A stretch of DNA of 64,000 nucleotides from Thermosaccharophagus gerlachensis (GTDB lineage: Bacteria; Armatimonadota; Fervidibacteria; Fervidibacterales; Thermosaccharophagaceae): the NCBI GenBank assembly GCA_041538025.1, contig JBGOEV010000001.1, forward strand, positions 62,001 through 126,000. Direction: 5' to 3'. This document shows positions 26,187 to 35,446 of the stretch, in pieces. The translations under genes and the position numbers were made by a program. The notes under the pieces are model-generated. The model saw nothing but the letters and a program-made list of their open reading frames with translations. It searched no databases and was not told where the DNA came from. Positions within the stretch are counted from its first letter, which is position 1, and each line of letters starts with the position of its first letter.

Positions 26187-27683
26187 GTGGCACGAGGTAA
26201 AACCAAAAGTGCCACAAGAAAGGATATAGCAGGTGGTGGTAAAAAAACGACCACTATGCGCAAGGCTATATCTGATGCTAAAAGTTCCAACAGCACCGCG
26301 TTGCGTGCAAGGTCAAATGGGAAGAATACTGTGAAAGCTCGCTCAACCAAATCATCAAAAGTTGTGAAGGCGACAAAAACAACGAAGACGACTAAAGCCG
26401 CGAAGGCGACAAAGGTTGCGAAAGTAACCAAAGTCGCAAAAAGCGCTTCAAGGGTAGCAAGCTTAAGAGGGGGCACTAAGACCAGCAAGAGTAAAACTGC
26501 ACAAAGGGGAAGGACTTCCCAAAGTAGGGTAGGGAAAGGGACAGCGAAAGGAACTGTAGCTAAGGCAAGAGAAACAAAGAGAAAAACGAAACTCGCTAAG
26601 TCGCTTTCGCGATCAAAGGGCGCTAAAAAGAGAGAGGTAAAGTTAGCGAATCACATAGGCGCAGACGACAAGTTAGCATTCCCCAGCGAGATTGATGAAG
26701 TAACCGAAGACATTGAAGTTGCATCTCTAAGCGGTGTTAGTGGTGGTAATGGTTCTGGCGTAGATACCAAAGACATGGATTTGGCAACCCCTGTCTATAC
26801 TCTTTTGAGAGGGAAGCCAAGGCGTCAGCGTAGTGGCATACCGGACTCACTGACATTGTGGGGTAAAGAATTGCACAAGCGTCCTTTATTGACACATGAG
26901 CAAGAAGTTGAACTGGCAAAGCGCATGGAGAAGGGAGACGAGGAAGCGAGGCGTATCTTCATCGAATCAAATTACCGATTGGTTGTAAGCATTGCACAAA
27001 GGTATCGCGGTTGTGGCGTCCCACTTGAAGACCTGATTCAGGCTGGCAACATAGGTTTGATCCAGGCTGTTGATCACTATGATTGGCGTCAAGGGACAAG
27101 GTTCAGCACATGTGCGGTCATGTGGATAAGGCAAGCCATACTTAGAGCCATTGATTCTCATGCGCGCGTTGTCCGCTTATCAATGCGTGTCTCGGAGCAG
27201 GTTCATAGGATAGCTGCAGCGAGGCAAGCGCTCATGCGGGAACTTGGTCGAGATCCAACGATAGATGAGATAGCAAGGCGTGTCCGCTTATCAAAGGAGC
27301 GCGTCAAAGAGCTAATGGGATATATGGCTCAAAGGGTTATATCCCTTGACGACCCGGTTGATATTGCTGAAGGTTTAGATGCTGATGAAGTCCCTTCCTT
27401 CTCCGAATACCTTGCTGATGACCCATCAAGCAACCCTGAGGAGATAATAATCAACCGTGAATTCAAGGAAGCCATTGAAGAGGCTATCAAGGAACTGCCG
27501 GATAGAACACAACAGGCAATCAAGTTGCGTTTCGGGCTTGAGGACAATGTCGCACACACCTATGATGAAATTGGCTATCAGCTTGGCTTAAGCAGGCAGA
27601 GGGCAATGCAGCTTGTTCAAGTCGGGCTGCAACAGTTGCGTGAGCACCCCAAGATCAAGATGCTTATGGCTTTGCAAGGTTAA
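26187..27683 (+). CDS. Primary-type RNA polymerase sigma factor with lysine-rich N-terminal extension
   Basis: A 498-residue sigma70 factor. From about residue 220 it has regions 1.2-4.2: LTHEQEVELAKRMEKGDEEAR; region 2 NYRLVVSIAQRYRGCGVPLEDLIQAGN; core-binding and -10 recognition FSTCAVMWIRQAILRAI; region 3; and region 4.2 YDEIGYQLGLSRQRAMQLV. Before that lie about 215 residues of low complexity, about half Lys, Ala, Thr, Ser and Arg with repeats such as VAKVTKVAK, then an acidic bridge. The usual region 1.1 is not visible. The GTG has GGAGGTG six bases upstream. Region 2.4 is RpoD-like, but FSTCAVMWIRQ with Cys and Val is unusual. It may be the housekeeping or a major alternative factor; the symbol is left open. 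Confidence 0.9.
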   Translation: MARGKTKSATRKDIAGGGKKTTTMRKAISDAKSSNSTALRARSNGKNTVKARSTKSSKVVKATKTTKTTKAAKATKVAKVTKVAKSASRVASLRGGTKTSKSKTAQRGRTSQSRVGKGTAKGTVAKARETKRKTKLAKSLSRSKGAKKREVKLANHIGADDKLAFPSEIDEVTEDIEVASLSGVSGGNGSGVDTKDMDLATPVYTLLRGKPRRQRSGIPDSLTLWGKELHKRPLLTHEQEVELAKRMEKGDEEARRIFIESNYRLVVSIAQRYRGCGVPLEDLIQAGNIGLIQAVDHYDWRQGTRFSTCAVMWIRQAILRAIDSHARVVRLSMRVSEQVHRIAAARQALMRELGRDPTIDEIARRVRLSKERVKELMGYMAQRVISLDDPVDIAEGLDADEVPSFSEYLADDPSSNPEEIIINREFKEAIEEAIKELPDRTQQAIKLRFGLEDNVAHTYDEIGYQLGLSRQRAMQLVQVGLQQLREHPKIKMLMALQG

Positions 27684-28639
27684 TTCTCTTCGGCTGTTCG
27701 TCCTCTTTTGTGGTTGAGGCTTGCGAGTATCTTCTGACGCATTGTCTCTGCTCGTTCAAAATAACTTCGTAATGGCTCAATACCAAATTCCGTGGCGATC
27801 TCTTTAGCGCTCACTTCGTGGGAGTGAGAGATAAGCATGCATTTACCCTCGGGAGATGAAATGTCAATTTCAATGGCATGACCGTAGCGTTCCTTCAAAG
27901 CAGCGAACTTCGTGTGATTGTAATCAAGGTGCAATACAACTACATCAAGGTTGAGTCTTCTTGTTACGATTGGCTCGTAGGGTTGCGAGGTAGCAATAAC
28001 TCTCCCAAGAGGATCTACTAACATTCCGCCAAACGAAGTGCACGCTGATGCTATGAAGACACTATAATCGTGTGCCCATATACGTGTTTGCAACCCACCA
28101 AGATACATCGAGCAAAAGAATACAATTTCTACACCCCTTTTCGCCATCCCCTCAATCACATCTTTGAAGTTTAAGTCAAAGCAAATGGCACAGCCGATTC
28201 GCCCAAAGTCACTCTCAACAACAACCGCTTCATTTCCGGGTATGACACCAGCTTCCATTTCGCCTATTGTTGGATGCATTTTGTGATATATTGCCACTAC
28301 ATTTCCTCTCCTGTCTATGAATGCTGCCGAATTGCGCAGACCATCCTCTTTCTCAACGAAGGGGCAAATCACCCAACAGCTATGCTTCTTCGCTAACTCA
28401 CAAAATGTTTTCACTACCTGACCGTCAACCGGTTCAGCGACCTTCTCCCATTGTTCCAATGGCACACCGATGAAGGCAAACACTTCAGGCAACGCCACTA
28501 TATCTGGTTTGTCAAGCATGGCTTGCTCAAAGAGTTCTACAGCTGCCTTGAGGTTGCTCTTGACAATTTCCTTAGGGTCTGTAGGGCGATGGTGAGCGCC
28601 ACCAAATGTTATTGTGCTGACTCGCACATACCTCGCCAT
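27680..28639 (-). CDS. Nitrilase-superfamily carbon-nitrogen hydrolase
   Basis: A 319-residue amidohydrolase. The catalytic triad Glu-Lys-Cys is complete: Glu52 in PEVF, Lys120 in YHKMHP and Cys153 in CAICFDLNF. Members hydrolyse amides such as N-carbamyl amino acids or aliphatic amides; the substrate cannot be assigned. The C-terminal 50 residues (after about 270) are a family-extending tail. Its stop overlaps the stop of the convergent sigma factor gene by four bases. The ATG has GGAGGGCG upstream. Confidence 0.88.
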   Translation of the reverse strand: MARYVRVSTITFGGAHHRPTDPKEIVKSNLKAAVELFEQAMLDKPDIVALPEVFAFIGVPLEQWEKVAEPVDGQVVKTFCELAKKHSCWVICPFVEKEDGLRNSAAFIDRRGNVVAIYHKMHPTIGEMEAGVIPGNEAVVVESDFGRIGCAICFDLNFKDVIEGMAKRGVEIVFFCSMYLGGLQTRIWAHDYSVFIASACTSFGGMLVDPLGRVIATSQPYEPIVTRRLNLDVVVLHLDYNHTKFAALKERYGHAIEIDISSPEGKCMLISHSHEVSAKEIATEFGIEPLRSYFERAETMRQKILASLNHKRGRTAEEN

Positions 28640-28991
28640 CGCAACTCGCCCTCCTTTCCTGAGCGTTCATTCATGGGTGATTTTAATACGCAGCTACTGT
28701 ATGGGGAAAGCGTCTGCTGTAAGCATGGCACATTGTATGAAGCAGTTTCATTAGCATGTGCTATTAAACAACGGCTACACAAAAGCGCATTGAAGTGGCA
28801 TAATAGAAAATGAAACGCCTGTGTGCCGAAGGTTGCCTCATACCATTGCGGAAGAAAGTTCGAATGGCGCATTTGTGAGTTCCTGAGTTAGAGGAGAAGG
28901 TGTTTTCCTTTTACTCAACTGGGGAGTTGACTTTCCTGATGCCATGAGGTTGACTTAACTATCAAATCCCTCCTGAAAGGGGAGTTGTGCC
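28640..28991. other. Divergent intergenic gap of about 350 bases
   Basis: The gap lies between the nitrilase-like gene and the small zinc-ribbon gene. It contains two copies of GTTGACTT about 23 bases apart near 28926 and 28949, which may be -35-like or operator half-sites. I see no convincing full promoter, hairpin or coding sequence in it. Confidence 0.3.
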
Positions 28992-29222
28992 ATGTTTACA
29001 GACTCGTATACACTTGGTCCTAACGGGCAGTTAATCCGCAAAGGTGATAGGAGCAAGCAGCGTCCGAGGTGTGGGATGTGCGGGCGACCGATTAGAACAA
29101 TGCTCCCTGGCACACCGGTTCCAAGCTCCGTCTTGCTTTGCCGAGAGTGCCATAGTAGAGGTGTTCACACAAAGGCGTTTTATGATGACCAAAAGTCAAT
29201 TCGTGCAAGGCGCAGGCGTTGA
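28992..29222 (+). CDS. Small zinc-ribbon-like protein, unknown function
   Basis: A 76-residue basic protein with two cysteine pairs, CGMCG near residue 27 and CRECHSRG near residue 50, spaced as in a zinc ribbon, ending in a run of arginines (RARRRR). The ATG has AAGGGGAG seven bases upstream, and translation is well supported despite the small size. It may bind nucleic acid through the zinc ribbon and Arg tail. I do not recognise the family. Confidence 0.6.
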   Translation: MFTDSYTLGPNGQLIRKGDRSKQRPRCGMCGRPIRTMLPGTPVPSSVLLCRECHSRGVHTKAFYDDQKSIRARRRR

Positions 29223-29258
29223 GCACAACAAATAACACAGCTAAAACAGGGTTCCCTT

Positions 29259-30131
29259 TTATGGCACAACCTTATTAAGTGGGTATTCAACGATATCGCA
29301 TGCACCAGCTTGTTTCAGTCTTGGTATGAGGTTTCTAACGAGGTGTTCATCTACTATTGCTTCAACTGCATACCATCCTTCCTCAGCGAGGCGCGATATC
29401 GTTGGTTGGCGCATCGCCGGAAGGATGGAGAGGACCCGGTTAAGGTTTTCAGAGTTGACATTGAGCTTGATTCCGACCTTCTGTTGAGCAAGTAATGCTC
29501 CCTGTAACATCACTGCTATTTGGATGAGCTTGTTCCGTTTCCATTCGTCAGCCCATGCTTGTTTGCTTGCTATAAGCTTTGCGTTTGACTCAAGAATCGT
29601 CTCAATGATGCGCAAGTTGTTTGCCAAAAGTGTTGCTCCTGTCTCTGTTAAATCTGCTATGGCGTCTACGAGCTCTGGAACTTTTGCCTCGGTTGAGCCC
29701 CATGAATACTCTACATGGGCGTTTATGCCTCTTGCCTGTAAGAACTTGCGAACAATGTTGGGTAGCTCTGTAGCTATACGCTTGCCGTTCAAATCCTCAA
29801 CCGTTTGATATGGTGAATCCTTGTGGACAGCTATAACGAGACGCACTTTCCCAAGACCTTGCTTTGAATAAATTAAGTCAGCTACTTCCACAACGTCTGC
29901 TTCATTTTCAACTATTTGGTCATAGCCAGTTATACCGCCATCTAAGACACCTTCATGCACATACCGAGGTATCTCCTGAGCCCTCAATAGAACAGCCTTT
30001 ATCTCTGGGTCATCAACAACCGGGAAGTGTGAACGAGGTTGTATGTGCACATTCCAACCAGCCATTTTGAGTAGTTGCAGAGTTGCCTCCTGTAAGCTAC
30101 CCTTTGGCAGTCCAAGCCTGAGCTGTTGCAC
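29259..30131 (-). CDS. hisG: ATP phosphoribosyltransferase, long form
   Basis: HisG catalyses the first step of histidine synthesis, joining ATP and PRPP. The 290-residue length marks the long form, which carries its own C-terminal regulatory domain (about 215-290) and does not need HisZ. The LGLPKGSL opening, GGITGYDQI and the ADLTETGATL PRPP-binding loop near residue 160 are intact. It stands alone, away from other his genes. The GTG start has GGGGTGAAG upstream. Confidence 0.94.
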   Translation of the reverse strand: MQQLRLGLPKGSLQEATLQLLKMAGWNVHIQPRSHFPVVDDPEIKAVLLRAQEIPRYVHEGVLDGGITGYDQIVENEADVVEVADLIYSKQGLGKVRLVIAVHKDSPYQTVEDLNGKRIATELPNIVRKFLQARGINAHVEYSWGSTEAKVPELVDAIADLTETGATLLANNLRIIETILESNAKLIASKQAWADEWKRNKLIQIAVMLQGALLAQQKVGIKLNVNSENLNRVLSILPAMRQPTISRLAEEGWYAVEAIVDEHLVRNLIPRLKQAGACDIVEYPLNKVVP

Positions 30132-30202
30132 ATTGCTTCACCCCACTCAAGGTTTGTGCGCCATCGCAGGCGCGTTGATTAGCTAACGATTGCAATGCCA
30201 TA

Positions 30203-30232
30203 ATTATGCCACACAGCTTTATGCCTTTGCAA
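30203..30232 (-). promoter_or_regulatory. Candidate promoter for hisG
   Basis: On the minus strand TTGCAA and CATAAT are separated by 18 bases, about 70 bases before the hisG start. The match to sigma70 hexamers is moderate. Confidence 0.35.
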
Positions 30233-30291
30233 CGTCTCTAAAGATGATGTTTTACAGCGGTTGGAAGTCAGCCACTTATGTTGGCAGTATA

Positions 30292-30320
30292 TTGACTAAG
30301 CATCATGGGCATGGTATCAT
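30292..30320 (+). promoter_or_regulatory. Sigma70-type promoter for the TPR-pil gene cluster
   Basis: TTGACT and TATCAT are separated by 17 bases in the 376-base divergent gap between hisG and the TPR gene. It would leave a leader of about 180 bases before the TPR gene and could drive the pilus ATPase genes beyond it. Confidence 0.5.
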
Positions 30321-30507
30321 TGTAGATGGGTGTTTCAATCGGTGCGGTGAACAGTGAGTGTTCTAAAATTTGTCGTGTCATTAGCTTTAGCCAATGGTTG
30401 ATGGTGAGTTTTTGTGCACCAAATAAATTCGGCATGTGAGAGGACAAACCTGTTGGTAGGCTAATCTTTCCGTGCTATCAATAGGCTTTCTGAAGTTGGT
30501 GAGGCAG

Positions 30508-31095
30508 ATGAGAGTGAGAAGGGGCAAACAAAGGAACAACAAAAGCAGAGACAACGCTTTGGCTCTGTTAAATAGCGATAGCCTGTCTCTGTGCTTAAAG
30601 AGGGCGCCTGCTTCCACCGATGGTGAGCAAAGACAGCAGGCATGGATGCTTTACTTGATGGCAAAAGCGCTTTGTGCGCGAGGTGAGCATGCTCAAGCAG
30701 TCAAGCAACTTGAGCTTGCATGCAAGCTTGCTCCAGAGGATCCCTTTTATCACTTTGAGTTGGGCGAACTTTATCTAAAGCTACAGCATCTTGAGAAAGC
30801 AGCTGAGCATCTTGAAGCAGCCATGCTCTGCTCCCCTCTTGATGACTACTATCATGCGCGCTTTGCAGCTGTTTGTGTTCGCTTGGGAAGGTTGGAGAAA
30901 GCAGCCGAGGTGATGGAGAGGGCAGTGAAGCTACGCCCGAGAAATGCTTTCTATCACTACTTGCTCGCCAAGCTTTACGAAAGCCTTAATATGCCAGAAC
31001 TTGCGGAGCCTCATAAAAACTTCATCTCTGAACTGGATAGCTACGACCTAATCTGCATAAGGCTCTTCCAAACTGTGTGGATGGGTTACACATGA
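30508..31095 (+). CDS. TPR protein upstream of the pilus genes
   Basis: A 195-residue protein with about four tetratricopeptide repeats after a basic N-terminus (RVRRGKQRNNKSRD). Repeats are readable as AWMLYLMAKALCARGEHAQA, HFELGELYLKLQHLEKA, ARFAAVCVRLGRLEKA and YLLAKLYESLNMPEL. No signal peptide is clear. It lies 112 bases upstream of pilB on the same strand, so a scaffold role in pilus assembly is a reasonable inference, similar to PilF or other TPR pilotins, although no lipobox is present. The start with GGTGAGG upstream is preferred to the TTG at 30472. Confidence 0.65.
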   Translation: MRVRRGKQRNNKSRDNALALLNSDSLSLCLKRAPASTDGEQRQQAWMLYLMAKALCARGEHAQAVKQLELACKLAPEDPFYHFELGELYLKLQHLEKAAEHLEAAMLCSPLDDYYHARFAAVCVRLGRLEKAAEVMERAVKLRPRNAFYHYLLAKLYESLNMPELAEPHKNFISELDSYDLICIRLFQTVWMGYT

Positions 31096-31207
31096 GGTTG
31101 TAAAAGCCAGATGTTATGTTGCTTTGCATCAGTTTAGCGGTGCTCGTTTGAGGCATAATTGAAATTGGGAATAACCAGTAGGAGCGTTTCAAAAGAGGTG
31201 AAGTAGT

Positions 31208-32971
31208 ATGGCACTTGCTCGGCGTAGCGTTATTGAAATATTGCGAGCAAAGGGCAAGTTGACCGATGAACAAATCAAGGAAGCAATGAAAGCACGCCGT
31301 GATACAACACAGCCTATTGAGGAAATAATTGTTCAGCTTGGCATGGTGAGCAAACAGGATGTGCTAATGGCTAAAGCTGAGCAGATGGGTGTTGAGTTTG
31401 TTGACCTCACCCAAATACAAATTGATGAAAGCGCTATGGGTTTGGTGCCACGAGAGCTTATGGAGAAGTATAAAGCCGTCCCAATTAGGATTGAAGGTAA
31501 TAGGCTCACCGTTGCTATGGCGAACCCGCGAGATCTAATGGCGATTGATGACCTTAGGATGCGCACAAGACTAAACATAAGACCAGTCCTTGCAGACCCA
31601 GAAGCAATTGATACCATCCTCTCTGGTGAGATAAGTGGCGCAGCAGCTGCTGGTGGAAGCGTTGCAAGAGATATTGAAGCTGCGCTACGAGCTATGGAAA
31701 AGGAAGCAGCTGGTAAGGAGAGCAGGATTGGTGAGGAGCTCGCAGCTGCAGGTCATCTTGCTGACTTGAGTAAGCTTGAAAGGGTTAGTGATGAAGCACT
31801 CGCTGATGAAGCCCCAGTAATTAGGATTGTTAACTTGCTCTTCAAGGAAGCTATCAGGAACAACGCAAGCGATATTCATGTTGAGCCACAGCGCAAAGAT
31901 GTGCGTATAAGGATGCGCATAGATGGTGTGCTTCACGAGTTCTTCAGGCTACCAAAGTGGATACATGCACCATTGATAGCTCGTATAAAAATCCTTGCGG
32001 ACATGGACATAGCTGAGAAACGCTTGCCTCAGGATGGGCGTATCCAGTTGCGCATGGCGAAGAAGCTATTTGATGTCAGGGTCTCAACAATACCAACAAC
32101 GAACGGTGAGAAGGCAGTTTTGCGGTTGCTTGATCAAACGAGTGTCCTTATAGGCTTGGACAAGCTCGGGTTGCTACCGGATGATATTGCCAGAGTTGAA
32201 TATTTGATCTCTCAGCCAAACGGCATGATATTGAGCACCGGTCCAACTGGTAGCGGAAAGACAACGACACAGTATTCAATCATGCACCGCCTCAACACAA
32301 CCGAGGTTAACATTATCACGATTGAAGATCCAGTTGAGTATCAACTTCCCGGTCTAAACCAAGTGCATGTCAACAGGAAAGCTGGCTTAACATTTGCTAC
32401 AGCACTTCGCTCGTTCTTGCGTCAAGACCCTGACATCATAATGGTTGGAGAGATTAGAGACCTTGAGACTGCAGACATCGCCATACAGGCAGCTTTGACA
32501 GGTCACCTTGTCCTTTCAACGCTTCACACTAACGACGCTCCAACTGCTATAACGCGTCTGATAGAGATGGGCGTTGAGCCATTCCTCATAGCTGCATCAG
32601 TTATAGGTGTGATAGCGCAAAGGCTCGCAAGACGCATATGCCCGAACTGCAAAGAGGAATATGACCCATCACCCGAAATCCTTGCACGCTTTGGCTATCA
32701 GGGAGATGGTGATCAGAAGTTCTATCGTGGCAGAGGTTGCGAAATTTGCAGGCAGACTGGCTACAAAGGGCGTATAGGCATCTTTGAGATCTTTGTTATG
32801 AACCAAGAGATTGCAGACCTCGTGTTGAGGAGAGCACCTTTGACAGAGATAAGAGATGCAGCAGTAGCAAGTGGGATGAAGACACTCCTTGAGGATGGCT
32901 TTAGGAAGGTGCTTGCTGGGATAACAACTCCAGAAGAAGTCCTTAGGGTCGTCGCAACAGCTGGCTACTAA
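31208..32971 (+). CDS. pilB: Type IV pilus assembly ATPase
   Basis: PilB/GspE-type ATPase that powers pilus extension from the cytoplasmic face of the inner membrane. The 587 residues hold the N-terminal MshEN-like domain (about 1-160), the ATPase with the Walker A loop GPTGSGKTT at 345-353, the Asp box and Walker B region (DPDIIMVGEIRD), the His box (LHTNDAP) and the tetracysteine zinc motif C478/C481 and C511/C514. It is followed by pilT and pilC, the classic motor order. The ATG has GAGGTGAAG upstream. Confidence 0.94.
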   Translation: MALARRSVIEILRAKGKLTDEQIKEAMKARRDTTQPIEEIIVQLGMVSKQDVLMAKAEQMGVEFVDLTQIQIDESAMGLVPRELMEKYKAVPIRIEGNRLTVAMANPRDLMAIDDLRMRTRLNIRPVLADPEAIDTILSGEISGAAAAGGSVARDIEAALRAMEKEAAGKESRIGEELAAAGHLADLSKLERVSDEALADEAPVIRIVNLLFKEAIRNNASDIHVEPQRKDVRIRMRIDGVLHEFFRLPKWIHAPLIARIKILADMDIAEKRLPQDGRIQLRMAKKLFDVRVSTIPTTNGEKAVLRLLDQTSVLIGLDKLGLLPDDIARVEYLISQPNGMILSTGPTGSGKTTTQYSIMHRLNTTEVNIITIEDPVEYQLPGLNQVHVNRKAGLTFATALRSFLRQDPDIIMVGEIRDLETADIAIQAALTGHLVLSTLHTNDAPTAITRLIEMGVEPFLIAASVIGVIAQRLARRICPNCKEEYDPSPEILARFGYQGDGDQKFYRGRGCEICRQTGYKGRIGIFEIFVMNQEIADLVLRRAPLTEIRDAAVASGMKTLLEDGFRKVLAGITTPEEVLRVVATAGY

Positions 32972-33007
32972 TTCGGAAGAACAAAACTGTTGCGGAGGTG
33001 CGTTGCT

Positions 33008-34132
33008 ATGGCTACAGCTGCAGAGAGGCGTGCGAAAGAATTGATGTCGCTTGATGATGTGCATATTGATGACTTGCTTCGAATAGTTGTTGAGAAGAAT
33101 GCATCTGACCTTCACCTATGCGTTGGTGTGCCACCAGTCCTTCGTATTGATGGTAGGTTATATCGCACACCTTTCATGCCAGCAGAACCAGCTCAAACGC
33201 AACGCCTAATCTACGAGATACTGACCGACGACCAAATACAGCGTTTTGAGAACGAGCTTGAGCTTGACTTCTCTTACTCGCTCCAGAACATCGCTCGCTT
33301 CAGAGTGAATGTTTTCAAGGATAGGGGAAATGTAGCTGCAGCCTTCCGACTGATACCGAGACGAATACCATCAATTAGGGAACTTGGTCTTCCTGTCATC
33401 CTTGAGGAGCTTATCCTGAAGCCAAGGGGATTAATACTCGTCACAGGTCCAACAGGCTCTGGTAAGTCAACAACGCTTGCAGCTATGATTGATCATTTGA
33501 ACAACACCGACAGCAGGCATGTCATAACGATTGAAGACCCAATTGAATACATGCATACACACAAGAAGTGCATCATAAATCAGAGGGAGATAGGTCAGGA
33601 TACACTTTCATTTGCGAAAGCGCTTAGAAGCGCTCTCCGTGAAGACCCTGATGTCATACTCGTTGGAGAGATGAGAGACCTTGAGACTATAGCCACTGCT
33701 ATAACGGCTGCTGAAACTGGTCACTTGGTTCTGGCAACTTTGCACACAAACAACGCAGCAGAAACAATTGACAGGATCATCGATGTGTTCCCAGCTGAAC
33801 AGCAAGCCCAAATTAGGGTTCAGCTCTCAAACAACCTTGTGGCTGTCCTTTCTCAGCAACTCCTCCCGAGAGCTTCTGGGAGGGGAAGGGTGGCAGCGAT
33901 GGAAATAATGATCGCAACACCAGCAATTAGGAACCTGATTAGAGAAGGTAAGACGCACCAGATACCTTCAATTATCCAAACGAGCGGTGAGGTTGGAATG
34001 CAAACGATGGATCAAGCATTGCGTGACCTCTACCTTCAGGGTATAATCACCTATGAAGATGCAATGTCAAGGGCACAGCGTCCTGAGGAGCTGAAGAAGA
34101 TGCTCGCAGACGCGGGTGTCCAAGTGAGGTGA
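33008..34132 (+). CDS. pilT: Type IV pilus retraction ATPase
   Basis: PilT depolymerises pili for twitching motility. The 374-residue chain has the N-terminal ASDLHL signature, the Walker A loop GPTGSGKST near residue 147, the Walker B stretch DPDVILVGEMRD, and the C-terminal PilT mark AIRNLIREGK with HQI. The tetracysteine zinc motif of PilB is absent, as expected. The ATG at 33008 has GGAGGTG seven bases upstream, and the longer frame from 32990 is not favoured. pilC starts eight bases later. Confidence 0.94.
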   Translation: MATAAERRAKELMSLDDVHIDDLLRIVVEKNASDLHLCVGVPPVLRIDGRLYRTPFMPAEPAQTQRLIYEILTDDQIQRFENELELDFSYSLQNIARFRVNVFKDRGNVAAAFRLIPRRIPSIRELGLPVILEELILKPRGLILVTGPTGSGKSTTLAAMIDHLNNTDSRHVITIEDPIEYMHTHKKCIINQREIGQDTLSFAKALRSALREDPDVILVGEMRDLETIATAITAAETGHLVLATLHTNNAAETIDRIIDVFPAEQQAQIRVQLSNNLVAVLSQQLLPRASGRGRVAAMEIMIATPAIRNLIREGKTHQIPSIIQTSGEVGMQTMDQALRDLYLQGIITYEDAMSRAQRPEELKKMLADAGVQVR

Positions 34133-34139
34133 TGAATTT

Positions 34140-35402
34140 ATGCCGGTCTTCAGCTATGTCGCAAGGAATGCTCAGGGGCAGATAATACGGGGCACTGAAG
34201 AAGCCGAGAACGCTGAGGTACTAAAGAAGCTGCTCAAAGATAGGGGTTACTGGGTTACGCAAATAAAGCAAGAAAAGGAAGCAGCAGCTGCAGCACCTAA
34301 GAAAGCAGGTGTAAAGTTCGTTTTTGGGAAAGTCAAACTCGCTCACTTAGCTATATTCTGTAGGCAGCTTGCAACGTTGATAAACGCAGGAGTTTCACTT
34401 GTGCGAGCCCTCTCAGTCCTTGAGAAGCAGTCACCGAGCCCTCGCCTCGCTCAGATAATCAGAGAGATCGCTCAAAAGGTGCAAGAGGGGATGTCATTCT
34501 CAAGGGCACTAGCAGATTACCCGAAGGTTTTCTCGAACCTCTTTGTTGGACTTGTTAGGGCTGGTGAAGTTGGTGGTGTGCTCGATGAGACTTTGGACAG
34601 GATGGCTACTTTCTTGGAGAAGGATTTGGAGTTGCGCAGAAAGGTTAAGTCAGCGATGACATACCCAACAATCGTCACCATATTCGCAATTGGTGTTGTT
34701 GTCTTCTTGTGCACATTTGTTGTGCCCAAGTTCATGAAGCTGTTTGAGGAGCTTGAACTGAAGCCAGAGGAGTTCCCAATTGTCACACGCATGCTGAAGG
34801 CGTTTAGTGACTTCCTCATAACAAAGTGGTGGATGGTTATAATTGGTGTTGTGCTTTTCGCCATAGCTTTTATCAACTATATTCGGACTCGCACTGGTAA
34901 GAGGCAGTATGACTGGGTGAAGCTTCATGTGCCCATCCTCGGACCGATAAATCACATGGTTGCTCTTGCTCGCTTTGCAAGAACGTTTGGAACACTTATA
35001 AACAGCGGTGTCCCAATTCTTCAAGCTATGGATACATGCGCTGAAGCTATAGGTAATGACATTGTTGCAAAGGCGATAATGGATGCAAGGATGGCAGTTA
35101 GAGAAGGCTCAAGGATTGCAGATCCGCTTGAAAATAGCAAGCTCTTCCCTCCCATGGTTGTTCACATGATTGCAGTCGGTGAGGAAACCGGTTCGCTTGA
35201 CCAGATGCTTCAAAAGATAGCCGACTTCTATGAAAGCGAAGTTGATGCAAGGCTCGAGAGTTTGGCTGCAACTATTGAGCCAGTGCTCATAGTCATGCTT
35301 GGTGGCGTTGTGCTTTTCATCATCCTCTCCGTTTTCATGCCCCTGATCACGATCATCAACAAGCTCTCAGGTGGCGGTGGCGAAGGGGAAGGTGGAGAGT
35401 AG
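34140..35402 (+). CDS. pilC: Type IV pilus inner-membrane platform protein
   Basis: PilC/GspF is the inner-membrane platform that couples the ATPases to the pilus fibre. The 420 residues show the F-domain duplicated repeats (FCRQLATLINAGVSLVRAL and the later FARTFGTLINSGVPILQAM) with three membrane helices at about residues 180-205, 230-250 and 385-405, plus the soluble N-terminal domain PVFSYVARNAQGQI. It ends in a Gly-rich tail. No pilin or pilus secretin gene is in the window, so the rest of the system lies elsewhere. Confidence 0.93.
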   Translation: MPVFSYVARNAQGQIIRGTEEAENAEVLKKLLKDRGYWVTQIKQEKEAAAAAPKKAGVKFVFGKVKLAHLAIFCRQLATLINAGVSLVRALSVLEKQSPSPRLAQIIREIAQKVQEGMSFSRALADYPKVFSNLFVGLVRAGEVGGVLDETLDRMATFLEKDLELRRKVKSAMTYPTIVTIFAIGVVVFLCTFVVPKFMKLFEELELKPEEFPIVTRMLKAFSDFLITKWWMVIIGVVLFAIAFINYIRTRTGKRQYDWVKLHVPILGPINHMVALARFARTFGTLINSGVPILQAMDTCAEAIGNDIVAKAIMDARMAVREGSRIADPLENSKLFPPMVVHMIAVGEETGSLDQMLQKIADFYESEVDARLESLAATIEPVLIVMLGGVVLFIILSVFMPLITIINKLSGGGGEGEGGE

Positions 35403-35446
35403 CCAGCAACGAACCCATAATCACAGGGTAAAAGTGTGGTAGCTCC

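Noticed and set aside
26340..26460. Short repeated bases in the sigma factor N-terminus taken as a tandem repeat or mobile element
   Set aside because: The repeats come from Lys-Ala-Thr-Val codons in one open frame and have no terminal inverted repeats or target duplication.
28926..28956. Repeated GTTGACTT as a promoter pair or operator
   Set aside because: No -10 hexamer at 16-18 bases from either copy. Mentioned in the gap entry only.
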